In this document: piece by piece, positions 24,069 to 30,833 of the stretch
Numbering within the stretch: the first letter of the stretch is position 1
Layout: each line of letters begins with the position of its first letter
DNA from: Collinsella sp.
GTDB lineage: Bacteria > Actinomycetota > Coriobacteriia > Coriobacteriales > Coriobacteriaceae
NCBI GenBank assembly: GCA_019413955.1
Contig: DXMX01000001.1
Coordinates: forward strand, 1 to 30,833
Direction: 5' to 3'
DNA length: 30,833 nt
The notes under the pieces: model-generated
What the model saw: only the letters and a program-made list of their open reading frames with translations
What the model was told of the DNA's origin: nothing
Databases searched by the model: none
Made by a program: the position numbers and the translations under genes

Positions 24069-24963
24069 CTTGGCCTCCTTGATCAAACTGAATCATTTCG
24101 CCAAGAATACGAGAGAGCTCTTCCTCGTCTTTAAACTCAATCTCAATCTTATTCTTTCCACGCGAGCTCTTAACACGCACGTTGGTATTAAAAACCTGAC
24201 GAAGCACGCGGGCAGCCTTTTTAAAAGACTGAGGCGTTGCAGGCCTCGGCGTCTTAGGTGTCTCTCCGGCAGAAAACAACGGAGTAAGATTTTCTGTCGC
24301 TCTTACGGAAAGGCCCTCTGCAACAACCTTCTCTGCAAGTCGAATTCGAGCGTCCTCATAGGGAACTGCAAGAATCGCACGTGCATGACCAGCAGTAAGT
24401 TTGCCCTCAAAAATCATCTGCTGAACAACTTCAGGGAGATCGAGAAGGCGCAGCGAATTTGTAATTGCAGAGCGTGACTTGCTGACTGCCTTCGACAATG
24501 CCTCCTGGGTCATACCGCTGGCATCGATAAGCTGGCGATAGCCCTTAGCCTCTTCGACGGGATTCAGATCAGAACGCTGAAGGTTTTCGATCAGAGCAAG
24601 AGCCAGCATCTCTTCATCATTAACATCTTTAATGATGACAGGCAGCTCCTCAAGACCAGCAAGCTTTGACGCTTGGTAACGACGCTCACCAGCGATGATC
24701 TCATAGCCGTTTCCATGCTTGCGAACCAAAAGCGGCTGCAAGACGCCATGTTCTTGGATTGATTCGCTCAACTCACGAAGTTCAGTTTCGTTAAAGTGAA
24801 TTCGCGGCTGATTAGGGTTGGGAACGATATCCTCAATAGGTAGTTTTGTTTCAGATGCGGCATTCGAAGCCGATGCAGCCGAACCACCGGTCTCATACTC
24901 GGCCTCTGAGACCAAAGCATTGAGTCCACGTCCCAATCCGCCACGTTTCTTCACACTAGGCAC
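24058..24963 (-). CDS. parB: Chromosome-partitioning protein ParB (Spo0J family)
   Basis: ParB binds parS sites, loads as a CTP-dependent clamp and recruits SMC and ParA. The 301-residue protein starts with the ParA-stimulating GGLGRGLNALV segment. The CTP-binding ParB/Srx domain follows, with NPNQPR and the GERRY motif (92-96). A helix-turn-helix comes next (about 150-185, MTQEALSKAVSKSRSAITNSLRLL region), then a linker and a C-terminal dimerisation domain. GTG 24963 overlaps the parA stop by 8 bases and has GAGGTG seven bases upstream. Its binding sites are visible just upstream of parA. It is a chromosomal rather than plasmid type by context. Confidence 0.96.
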   Translation of the reverse strand: MPSVKKRGGLGRGLNALVSEAEYETGGSAASASNAASETKLPIEDIVPNPNQPRIHFNETELRELSESIQEHGVLQPLLVRKHGNGYEIIAGERRYQASKLAGLEELPVIIKDVNDEEMLALALIENLQRSDLNPVEEAKGYRQLIDASGMTQEALSKAVSKSRSAITNSLRLLDLPEVVQQMIFEGKLTAGHARAILAVPYEDARIRLAEKVVAEGLSVRATENLTPLFSAGETPKTPRPATPQSFKKAARVLRQVFNTNVRVKSSRGKNKIEIEFKDEEELSRILGEMIQFDQGGQDEE

Positions 24964-25756
24964 GCTTGATCACCTCTTTTGCAAGGTTCATATATGCTTT
25001 TGCACCCTTATTTTGAGGTGCATAGGTAATTACCGGTTCCCCAAAAGACGGAGCTTCGGAGATTTTAACCGTACGGGGGATCAACGTCTTAAATGCCTTA
25101 TCACCAAAGTACGATTGAACCTCCTCAACAACCTGATTCGATAGAGAAGTACGCGAGTCATACATGGTCATAAGCACACCGTAGGTGTCTAAGCCCTTGT
25201 TCAGACGAGATTTGACCATCTTCATTGACTCAAGCAGCTTCGTAACGCCCTCGAGTGCGTAATACTCGCACTGGATCGGAATCAAAACGCTGTCTGCTGC
25301 GGTCAAAGCGTTGATAGTAAGCAGGCCGAGCGAAGGAGGGCAGTCAATGAAAATAAAATCGAACTCGTCCTGAATCGGCTCAAGCAAATCTTTGAGACGG
25401 GTTTCACGAGCAATTGCGCTTACGAGTTCAATTTCCGCGCCTGCAAGCTGAATTGTAGCCGGAATTACGAATACCTTTTTGCAATTTGTATCAAGAACAA
25501 GCGATTCTGCCGGCACATCATTCAGCAATGCATCATAGATGCAGTGATCAAGGTCTTCTTTTTCAATTCCGAATCCACTGGTGCTGTTTCCCTGCGGATC
25601 AAAATCAACAATCAGTGTCTTACGACCCTGCTCACCCAGTGCTGCTGCAAGGTTTACAGCCGTCGTTGACTTACCGACGCCGCCTTTTTGATTGATGATT
25701 GCAATGATACGCGTGTCTTTTGCGCTCTTAGAACGCTTAACGTCGCGAAATCCCAC
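24956..25756 (-). CDS. parA: Chromosome-partitioning ATPase ParA (Soj family)
   Basis: ParA dimerises on ATP, binds DNA non-specifically and is released by ParB, so moving or separating origins. The 266-residue protein has the deviant Walker A motif KGGVGKST (24-31), the FDPQGN strand, a Walker B-like FIFIDCPPSLGLLT, and the family end with TYAPQNKGAKAYMNLA. The ~12-residue N-terminal extension before the first strand is basic. GTG 25756 is five bases after AGGAGG. Three parS sites lie between its start and rsmG, so its promoter must overlap them and ParB autoregulation is likely. Confidence 0.96.
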   Translation of the reverse strand: MGFRDVKRSKSAKDTRIIAIINQKGGVGKSTTAVNLAAALGEQGRKTLIVDFDPQGNSTSGFGIEKEDLDHCIYDALLNDVPAESLVLDTNCKKVFVIPATIQLAGAEIELVSAIARETRLKDLLEPIQDEFDFIFIDCPPSLGLLTINALTAADSVLIPIQCEYYALEGVTKLLESMKMVKSRLNKGLDTYGVLMTMYDSRTSLSNQVVEEVQSYFGDKAFKTLIPRTVKISEAPSFGEPVITYAPQNKGAKAYMNLAKEVIKRA

Positions 25757-25795
25757 GGTCCCTCCTGGTGTGTATTAAAGCTGTCAAACGGAGGA

Positions 25796-25889
25796 TGTTT
25801 CACGTGAAACATTCCGAATCGATAGCAACTGCTATGTTTCACGTGAAACACTGCAAGCTGTTAGTAACCATTATGTTTCACGTGAAACA
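25796..25889. promoter_or_regulatory. Triple parS array (ParB binding sites)
   Basis: Three perfect copies of the parS palindrome TGTTTCACGTGAAACA lie at 25796-25811, 25835-25850 and 25874-25889. Their starts are exactly 39 bases apart. The first lies 39 bases before the parA start codon and the last ends one base before the rsmG stop codon. Together they form the core ParB loading site of the origin region. Sites one and three are further extended to an 18-bp palindrome with flanking A and T. Confidence 0.95.
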
Positions 25890-25890
25890 T

Positions 25891-26628
25891 CTAGGCAAGC
25901 GGATTCTTCTTTGCCATGCCATTTGCACGAGGCAATGAAACGGATGCTGAATGACTCTTCTTAAGAACAATGAACTCCCTGTGACCCAAGCCTTCAGGCA
26001 AATCAATTGCGTCATTCAGAAGCAAAGTGAAGCCGCAAATCTTAGCTGCTGACATGCCGGAAGCAAGCTCCTCATCCGAAGGATTGCCCTTGGTGATAAC
26101 AAATAGCCCTCCATCCTTCAGGTACGGAGCCGCATACTCAACAAGAATCGGTAGAGGGGCCAGTGCGCGGGCGGTTACAACGGAGAACTGCTTCTTATGG
26201 CTTCGAGCATATTCTTCAAGACGATCATGAACCGCATGAGCATGTTTCAATCCAAGAGCATGGACAAAGGAATTAACCGCATCAACCTTCTTGCCAACAG
26301 AGTCAATATAAGTAGCTTTACGATGCGTGGTTATGGTTAATGGAATACCAGGGAAGCCCGCACCTGTTCCCATATCGAGCAAAGCTCCCTCAGGAGCCTT
26401 ATTGATATAGGGGAGCAAAACAAGTGAGTCGAGGATATGAAGTACGGCAGCATCTTCTACGTTAAGAATACGGGTGAGATTGGTTGTCTTATTTGTTTCT
26501 AGAACCAAATCCAAATGCTGGATACATTTCCTCAGCTCAATATCAGTTACGCTCAAGGAATATTCTTTGCAATAGGAAGTTAGGCGACTCAACATCTCGT
26601 CAGCCTGCTGATCGGTAAGTACAAACAA
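25891..26628 (-). CDS. rsmG: 16S rRNA (guanine-527 N7) methyltransferase
   Basis: RsmG (GidB) methylates G527 of 16S rRNA with SAM. The Rossmann-like motif LDMGTGAGFPGIPL and the following acidic strand (YIDSVGKKVDAVN) are visible. Also present are NKTTNLTRI near the N-terminus and VTARALAPLPILVEYA with the catalytic-side region. I chose TTG 26628 because AAGGAG lies six bases before it and the length (246 residues) fits the family. The frame runs to 26676, but the earlier TTG there begins in the T-run of the jag terminator. The C-terminus abuts the parS array. A strong terminator separates it from jag, although the usual order rsmG-parA-parB is kept. Confidence 0.93.
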   Translation of the reverse strand: MFVLTDQQADEMLSRLTSYCKEYSLSVTDIELRKCIQHLDLVLETNKTTNLTRILNVEDAAVLHILDSLVLLPYINKAPEGALLDMGTGAGFPGIPLTITTHRKATYIDSVGKKVDAVNSFVHALGLKHAHAVHDRLEEYARSHKKQFSVVTARALAPLPILVEYAAPYLKDGGLFVITKGNPSDEELASGMSAAKICGFTLLLNDAIDLPEGLGHREFIVLKKSHSASVSLPRANGMAKKNPLA

Positions 26629-26673
26629 CAGAAGCTCCTTTCTGACAAAAATCAGCGTATCGAGAACTTTTGA

Positions 26674-26705
26674 CAAAAAAAGGGGACGTGGAAACCACGT
26701 CCCCC
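26674..26705 (-). terminator. Intrinsic terminator of the rpmH-jag operon
   Basis: A perfect 10-bp GC-rich stem (26682-26691 with 26695-26704) with a three-base loop is followed on the minus strand by seven T. It lies 20 bases after the jag stop. It should end most transcripts from the rpmH promoter, so rsmG needs its own promoter or read-through. Confidence 0.85.
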
Positions 26706-26724
26706 TAGCATAAGCTCGAGTAGA

Positions 26725-27294
26725 TTATCGAGCAACAATCACCACATGGCGATCAGGGTCAGAACCCTCAGAATGAGTATCGACTGCATCGTTGCCACGA
26801 AGTGCAATGTGAACCAGTCGGCGCTCGTAGGCATTCATGGGCGGAAGCGAAACACTCTTATGAGTGCGGATGGCACGCTCGGCAGCAGACTGAGCCATGG
26901 AGGCGACCTTATCCTGACGGCGACTCTTGTATCCCTCGACGTCCACTACAACCGGATACCTAAAGCCAAGCTTGCGGCTCACCAGCAAAGAGAACATAAC
27001 CTGAAGAGCATCAAGAGTGCGACCATGACGGCCAATGAGAACAGCAAGGTCGGGAGCCGTTACATCCAAAATCAGCTCACCCTCGTCGCCCTCATACTCA
27101 TCGATAGGAGAGTTGGCGGCATCGAAGTGCGAAAGGATGGAACGCAGGATGGAAATCGCAACATCGGCAATGGTGTCGAGCTCCTCATCGGTCAGCTCTT
27201 CACCAGCCTTGTAGCGCTGTGCAATCTCGGGATAATCGCCCGCGACCTGCGGGGCAACCTCCTCAAGCATATCCTCGATGATCTCTTCAGACAT
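26725..27294 (-). CDS. jag: KH/R3H RNA-binding protein Jag (KhpB)
   Basis: Jag is an RNA-binding protein often encoded after yidC and linked to cell-wall and division regulation. The 189-residue protein has a KH domain (about 70-130, with GRHG near 88-91 in VLIGRHGRTLDALQ). An R3H domain (about 130-189) carries the pattern MNAYERRLVHIAL. The N-terminal 65 residues are acidic and do not look like the standard Jag-N domain, so this is a short version. ATG 27294 has GGAG six bases upstream. The frame continues to 27306, which is a TTG overlapping the ribosome binding site. It is the last gene of the operon. Confidence 0.93.
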   Translation of the reverse strand: MSEEIIEDMLEEVAPQVAGDYPEIAQRYKAGEELTDEELDTIADVAISILRSILSHFDAANSPIDEYEGDEGELILDVTAPDLAVLIGRHGRTLDALQVMFSLLVSRKLGFRYPVVVDVEGYKSRRQDKVASMAQSAAERAIRTHKSVSLPPMNAYERRLVHIALRGNDAVDTHSEGSDPDRHVVIVAR

Positions 27295-27309
27295 AACGTA
27301 CTCCAAAAG

Positions 27310-27321
27310 TTAGGTACCTAA
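27310..27321. repeat. Palindrome TTAGGTACCTAA, copy between yidC and jag
   Basis: This perfect 12-bp palindrome lies 17 bases after the yidC stop (27339) and about 16 bases before the jag start. An identical copy occurs at 23806-23817, overlapping the stop codon of the small membrane-protein gene at the end of the parAB operon. It could be a protein-binding site or a restriction-site-like coincidence. Confidence 0.5.
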
Positions 27322-27338
27322 ATAAGATTGATATCCCA

Positions 27339-28109
27339 CTACTTCTTCTTGTGCGGGCGCGGCTTCTTCTCGCGACGAGTGACCTCAACCTGCAGCGGAG
27401 CGTTCTTAAGACGCTCCTCCTCATCGGCCTTCGCCTTGTCGATGACCTTCTGCGTCACAAAAATCTGCTGGATAACCTGCCAAGCAGACGAGACGTCGTA
27501 GTACAGCAGAACACCAACGGGAAGGCTCCAGCCCATCCAAAGCATCATGACCGTCATGACAACGGCCATCATACGCATGCTCTGAGCCTGCTGGCCGGTC
27601 TGGTTGCGCGACATATAGAGCTGCGGAATCAGGGTCAGGACGGCAAACAGGATCAGGCAAACCAGCGCAGGCAGTGCAACCATAAAGCCATCGGCAAAGG
27701 AAGCGCTCGGCGTGGTGGTCAGGTCGGGCAGGATGTTGAAGAACGAGAACGTGCCGTTGTTAAAGTACTGCGGCAGGTTGCGCAGCAATGTAAACAGGGC
27801 GAACAGGATAGGCATCTGAATCAGCAGCGGCAGACAGCCAGCCATGGGGTTGAACTTGTTCTCGCTGTAGAACTTCTGCATCTCCTCGGCCTGACGCTGG
27901 GGATCGTCGGCATAGCGCTCCTGGATCTCGAGCATCTTGGGCTGCAGCACCTGCATGCGAGCCGTCGACTTGGTCGACTTGAGCATAAGCGGCGTCAGCA
28001 GCAGACGGATGATGACCACCAGGATGATGATGGACAGGCCCCAGTCGACCGCAAAGGTCTGGATGAGCTTGAGCAGCTCGAAAAGGATGTTAACGATCCA
28101 ATCCCACAT
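27339..28109 (-). CDS. yidC: Membrane protein insertase YidC/Oxa1
   Basis: YidC inserts and folds membrane proteins, alone or with SecYEG. The 256-residue protein starts directly at a membrane helix (MWDWIVNILFELL...) with no signal peptide or lipobox, unlike many Gram-positive YidC proteins. The conserved hydrophilic-groove Arg is in VVIIRLLLTPLML, and a long cytoplasmic loop (about 45-85) follows. FNPMAGCLPLLIQMPILFALF is the family's GxxPxLxQxPxF-like stretch. About four further helices and a basic tail (TRREKKPRPHKKK) suited to ribosome contact complete the protein. The start ATG has GGAGG nine bases upstream. It lies between yidD and jag. Confidence 0.95.
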   Translation of the reverse strand: MWDWIVNILFELLKLIQTFAVDWGLSIIILVVIIRLLLTPLMLKSTKSTARMQVLQPKMLEIQERYADDPQRQAEEMQKFYSENKFNPMAGCLPLLIQMPILFALFTLLRNLPQYFNNGTFSFFNILPDLTTTPSASFADGFMVALPALVCLILFAVLTLIPQLYMSRNQTGQQAQSMRMMAVVMTVMMLWMGWSLPVGVLLYYDVSSAWQVIQQIFVTQKVIDKAKADEEERLKNAPLQVEVTRREKKPRPHKKK

Positions 28110-28138
28110 GTAAGTTTTCCTCCGATAGCGAGTGCCCG

Positions 28139-28363
28139 CTAGGGCACAGGGTCATAACCGCCGACGTGCAGGGGATTGCAGCGAGCGATGCGCCTCACGG
28201 CAAGCCAGCAGCCTCTCAAAACACCGTGCTTCTCAATCGCCTGGATGGCGTATTGCGAGCACGTTGGGTAATAAATGCAGGCGTCAGGCAATAAGGGCGA
28301 AATAACCTGTTTATATATGCGAATAGGAGCGATGGCAACACGTCGCAAAACGTGATTGCTCAT
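28139..28363 (-). CDS. yidD: Membrane protein insertion efficiency factor YidD
   Basis: YidD is a small membrane-associated protein of unclear mechanism that helps YidC. The 74-residue protein has the family core PIRIYKQVISPLLPDACIYYPTCSQYAIQAIEKHG with the conserved CxxxPTCSxYA-like pattern, then WLAVRRIARCNPLHVGGYDPVP. Its ATG overlaps the rnpA stop (ATGA), and yidC follows after 29 bases, so all three are co-expressed. Confidence 0.96.
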   Translation of the reverse strand: MSNHVLRRVAIAPIRIYKQVISPLLPDACIYYPTCSQYAIQAIEKHGVLRGCWLAVRRIARCNPLHVGGYDPVP

Positions 28364-28698
28364 CGCTCCTCCCCGGCAACGCCGGCGCGCTTCATAAGCG
28401 AACGCAACGCCTTGTCCATCTCCTGCGGCGAGGAAACCCTCGTCTTGGGAGTTGCAAACAAGATGATGTCATAACCCGCAACGGGAAATCCGCAGCTGCG
28501 GGCGGCCTCGCGCATCACACGCTTAGATCGGTTGCGCACGACGGCACAACCGAGTCGCTTAGCACCAACGAAGGCGACCCTTCCGGAGTCGCCTTCGCCA
28601 ACCGATTCACATATGGTCATTCGAATCAGAGGGTGATTGAAACGACGCCCCTGACTGAACACATGCTCGAAATCTTGCCGAGACTTAATAGTCTTCAT
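28360..28698 (-). CDS. rnpA: Ribonuclease P protein component
   Basis: RnpA binds the RNase P RNA and helps 5' maturation of tRNAs. The 112-residue basic protein has the signature RNRSKRVMREAAR, the strand RVAFVGAKRLGCAVVRN and YDIILFATP near the end. It starts at ATG 28698, 20 bases after the rpmH stop, without a clear strong ribosome binding site. Its stop overlaps the yidD start by four bases. The RNase P RNA is not in this window. Confidence 0.96.
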   Translation of the reverse strand: MKTIKSRQDFEHVFSQGRRFNHPLIRMTICESVGEGDSGRVAFVGAKRLGCAVVRNRSKRVMREAARSCGFPVAGYDIILFATPKTRVSSPQEMDKALRSLMKRAGVAGEER

Positions 28699-28718
28699 GC
28701 GAGATGTGTGTATCGCTG

Positions 28719-28853
28719 CTAGACAGTGAGACGCTTGCGGCCCTTGGCGCGACGACGGGCGAGCACGGCACGACCACCCTTAGTGGCCATACGGGCACGG
28801 AAGCCATGGGTCTTGGCACGCTTACGCTTATTAGGCTGATACGTACGCTTCAT
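28719..28853 (-). CDS. rpmH: 50S ribosomal protein L34
   Basis: The 44-residue, strongly basic protein begins MKRTYQPNKRKRAKTHGFRARM and ends GRKRLTV, the standard L34 sequence. ATG 28853 has AGGAGG about eight bases upstream. The frame opens 60 bases earlier, but that part lacks the family sequence. It is the first gene of the rpmH-rnpA-yidD-yidC-jag operon and has a clear promoter upstream. Confidence 0.97.
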   Translation of the reverse strand: MKRTYQPNKRKRAKTHGFRARMATKGGRAVLARRRAKGRKRLTV

Positions 28854-28925
28854 CTTAAGTTCCTCCTGCTGCATTTCGAGTGTCCGCGGGGACGCGGACG
28901 CAGATATAGACACGTGAGCTTGAAG

Positions 28926-28955
28926 ATTGTAGGGAAATCAATGTTCAAATGTCAA
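28926..28955 (-). promoter_or_regulatory. Promoter of the rpmH operon
   Basis: On the minus strand a perfect -35 TTGACA (28950-28955) and a -10 TACAAT (28926-28931) are separated by 18 bases. Transcription would start about 65 bases before the rpmH ATG. Confidence 0.8.
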
Positions 28956-29050
28956 GAAATCAAAGGTAAAAGGTTGCGCAGTTCACACGGTTCCCCCATA
29001 AGCCAAGCTCGATTTAGCGGTGCATGGCAACTTTTCACGATATTTCATCG

Positions 29051-29117
29051 AGTTTTCAACAGGTCATGTTGGCAATGTTGAGAACTTTTCGTCCGTTTTC
29101 CAAAGTTTTCAACAGGT
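29051..29117. promoter_or_regulatory. Candidate origin element with TTTTCAACA repeats
   Basis: An exact 14-base repeat AGTTTTCAACAGGT occurs at 29051-29064 and 29104-29117, 53 bases apart. Between them is TGTTGAGAA (29076-29084), the inverse of TTCTCAACA, and TTTTCCAAA (29096-29104). These resemble DnaA boxes (TTWTNCACA) but differ at one or two positions; no perfect TTATCCACA is present. The region is AT-rich and lies upstream of dnaA, separated from it by one gene. Function as part of oriC is an inference. Confidence 0.5.
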
Positions 29118-29126
29118 TTTGAAAGT

Positions 29127-30551
29127 TTGTCGAAAGATGAGAAACATTGCACGGTGAGCTACTATTTGTTCGAAACCTTTTGGAAGATTGCGAGCGGCAT
29201 GTCTGACGACTTTTACACCATGGTCGATTCCGGAGACCCGGCACCCGACAACGAGCACATCACCGGCGTGCACGAAGAGCGTGACGAAGGTGAACAGACG
29301 ACAACGCAGGCGCCAAAAGCCATGTACGCCGCGCGCATCGCCGTCTATGACGACATGCTGTCGACACCGCGTGTGATCGTCATCGATCCGCAAGATGTCC
29401 GCACGTATTTGGAAGAGACGACCAACACCGTCTACCAGTGCATGAAAGAACAAGGTGGCCATATCTCGCTCATGGTCATCCGCGAGATTGTCGAAAACTT
29501 TATCCACGCACACTTTGCAGAGCCCATCATCTCGATTCTGGACGGCGGAGACACCATCCGCTTTGCTGACCAAGGACCCGGCATCGACGACAAGGAACGC
29601 GCTTTCGACTTTGGCGTTACCAGCGCAAACAGCAAGATGAAGCGCTATATCCGTGGAACCGGAGCAGGGTTTCCCATGGTGCAGGAGTATTTGGAAAACG
29701 CCGGCGGTGCCGTATCCATCGAGGACAACATGGGCAACGGCACCGTGGTTACGGTAAGCCTGAACCCTAAACGCGTGCAGGAAATCGAGCGTGCCGGCGG
29801 ACGCGGTGCTGCCGTGCGGCCCGAGACGGAGCAGCCCACATATCCCCTGCCGGGAGCTTTTGCGCAGCAGCCCATGGCAACGCAGCAGATGCAGCCCCCC
29901 GTGGGGCAGATGCAGCAGCCCGGAATGCTTCCCACACAAGAGCCCCAGGCGGCATCTATGTCGATGACGCCAAACATGCCAGAGGCCATGCCGCTGGCAG
30001 ATCAGGATGCAGCAGCAATGCAGCAGGCGACGGGGGCACCGGGTGGCCAGCAAATGGGCTATCAGCCGTACCAACGGGGATATCCATATCAGCAGATGCC
30101 GCCACTGGGGTATGGCCAGCAGTTCCCGCAGCAGTACCAGCAGGGATATCAGCAGCCGTACCAGCAGATGCCGCAGCAGCAGTACAACCCCTGGGCCCAA
30201 CAGATGCCTCTGCAGCCTTACCAACAGTGGCCTCAAAGTTTTCAACAGCAAATGCCGCCGATGCAGAGTTCTCAACAACCAGCAGCTCAAATGATGTATC
30301 CTAATGCAGCAAATCAGTATGCGCAGCCACAACCGGACGTGTTCGTAAGCGATCGCGGCAACGCCGCGCTGGGCTATCTGGCGCAAAATCAAGCGTGCGG
30401 TGCAACCGATCTGGCGAGGGCGTTTGGAAACTCGGCCCCCACTTGGTCACGCACGCTCAATGACTTGGCGCAGGCCGGCTTGGTCATCAAGCATGGCCAG
30501 AAATACCATCTGACCGAACTCGGCGCCGCTCGCGTGCGAGCTCAGAGCTAA
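29127..30551 (+). CDS. GHKL-type ATPase with Gln-rich linker and winged-helix domain
   Basis: I recognise the parts but not the whole. Residues about 85-213 form a histidine-kinase-like ATPase fold with an N-box REIVENFIHA (Asn124), G1 ADQGPGI (Asp148) and G2 RGTGAGFPMV, followed by GNGTVVTVSL. No H-box or dimerisation domain is visible. Residues about 225-405 are Gln/Pro/Met/Tyr-rich low complexity with repeats such as YQQPYQQM. Residues about 411-470 resemble a winged helix (ALGYLAQNQACGATDLARAFG, TWSRTLNDLAQAGLVIKHG). The gene sits 15 bases before dnaA on the same strand. The start is uncertain: TTG 29127, GTG 29154 or ATG 29199 are possible and none has a strong ribosome binding site. It could be an ATP-dependent DNA-binding regulator of replication; this is unproven. 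Confidence 0.8.
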   Translation: MSKDEKHCTVSYYLFETFWKIASGMSDDFYTMVDSGDPAPDNEHITGVHEERDEGEQTTTQAPKAMYAARIAVYDDMLSTPRVIVIDPQDVRTYLEETTNTVYQCMKEQGGHISLMVIREIVENFIHAHFAEPIISILDGGDTIRFADQGPGIDDKERAFDFGVTSANSKMKRYIRGTGAGFPMVQEYLENAGGAVSIEDNMGNGTVVTVSLNPKRVQEIERAGGRGAAVRPETEQPTYPLPGAFAQQPMATQQMQPPVGQMQQPGMLPTQEPQAASMSMTPNMPEAMPLADQDAAAMQQATGAPGGQQMGYQPYQRGYPYQQMPPLGYGQQFPQQYQQGYQQPYQQMPQQQYNPWAQQMPLQPYQQWPQSFQQQMPPMQSSQQPAAQMMYPNAANQYAQPQPDVFVSDRGNAALGYLAQNQACGATDLARAFGNSAPTWSRTLNDLAQAGLVIKHGQKYHLTELGAARVRAQS

Positions 30552-30566
30552 AGAACGGGAGAGACA

Positions 30567-30833
30567 GTGGACGAGGAAGCAAGCATCATCCTGGGGGATG
30601 CCATCGCCTTTTGCCAGCGCGACGGCCAAGATGCACGCCTCATCAACATGCTGGGGCAATCGCGGGCCATAAGCCTGACCGAAGATACGCTCACGATCGA
30701 GGCCCCCTCGCGCTTTGCCATCGCGCAGCTCAAAAAGCATCAGCCGACTATTGAGGCCTATCTGGAAGAAATCGCCTTTGCACCGATCGCGCTCGACATC
30801 GTGGCACCGCAAGGCGCCGCAACGGAATCCGCT
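30567..30833 (+). CDS. dnaA: Replication initiator DnaA, N-terminal part (cut by window end)
   Basis: The frame is open from GTG 30567 to the end of the window (89 codons). The sequence (ILGDAIAFCQRDGQ, LTIEAPSRFAIAQLKKHQPTIEAYL, FAPIALDIV) looks like DnaA domain I, the oligomerisation and helicase-loading region. GGAG lies five bases before the GTG. It fits the expected place of dnaA opposite the rpmH operon. The AAA+ and DNA-binding domains lie beyond the window, so the call rests on domain I plus context. Confidence 0.82.
   Translation, partial: MDEEASIILGDAIAFCQRDGQDARLINMLGQSRAISLTEDTLTIEAPSRFAIAQLKKHQPTIEAYLEEIAFAPIALDIVAPQGAATESA

Noticed and set aside
28854..29126. Classical DnaA boxes (TTATCCACA)
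   Set aside because: No perfect copy was found on either strand; only one- or two-mismatch relatives, reported separately.
29109..30392. 427-codon minus-strand frame opposite the ATPase/winged-helix gene
   Set aside because: Leu/Arg/His-rich product mirroring the Gln-rich repeats. The plus strand has the recognisable ATPase motifs.

Overview
This window looks like the chromosomal origin-proximal region of a Coriobacteriia member (Actinomycetota), most likely Collinsella or a close relative. That assignment is an inference from gene content and order, the fairly high GC content, and the style of the proteins; no search was run. The right end carries the conserved bacterial origin block. On the minus strand the order is rpmH, rnpA, yidD, yidC, jag, rsmG, parA, parB. 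On the plus strand a large ATPase/winged-helix gene lies immediately before the start of dnaA, which is cut by the window edge.

Layout from left to right. Positions 1-400 hold an AT-rich, mostly empty stretch and tRNA-Lys(UUU) with its promoter and terminator. From 422 to 8767 the minus strand carries an M29 aminopeptidase, a small membrane protein, purC, an OmpR-type two-component pair, a Tat-targeted lipoprotein coupled to a TSCPD-domain protein, and purB. Positions 8768-9300 hold tRNA-Gly(UCC) and a cluster of partial copies of its 3' end in direct and inverted orientation. From 9565 to 12996 is a 1143-residue plus-strand surface adhesin with a putative Cys-Gln thioester domain, about six Cna-B/SpaA-like domains and an LPATG sorting signal. 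It converges on a minus-strand unit of a small membrane protein and a 1065-residue M28-peptidase-like membrane protein. A plus-strand pair of WYL regulators diverges from that unit. A minus-strand pair follows, ddl and a DinG-type exonuclease-helicase, divergent from rlmN. The parAB operon with a small membrane-protein gene and the origin block complete the window.

How the genes fit together. Three perfect parS sites at exact 39-bp intervals sit between rsmG and parA, with a weaker parS-like site after rlmN, so the ParB-loading centre is here. The rpmH-ATPase intergenic region is AT-rich and carries repeated TTTTCAACA/TTCTCAACA elements. These resemble but do not match the DnaA box, so this is a candidate origin region. 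The most unusual items are the ATPase-glutamine-rich-linker-winged-helix protein next to dnaA, the M28-like protein with altered metal ligands and a disordered insertion of nearly 700 residues, and the tRNA-Gly fragment cluster. No insertion sequence, prophage or CRISPR array was seen.
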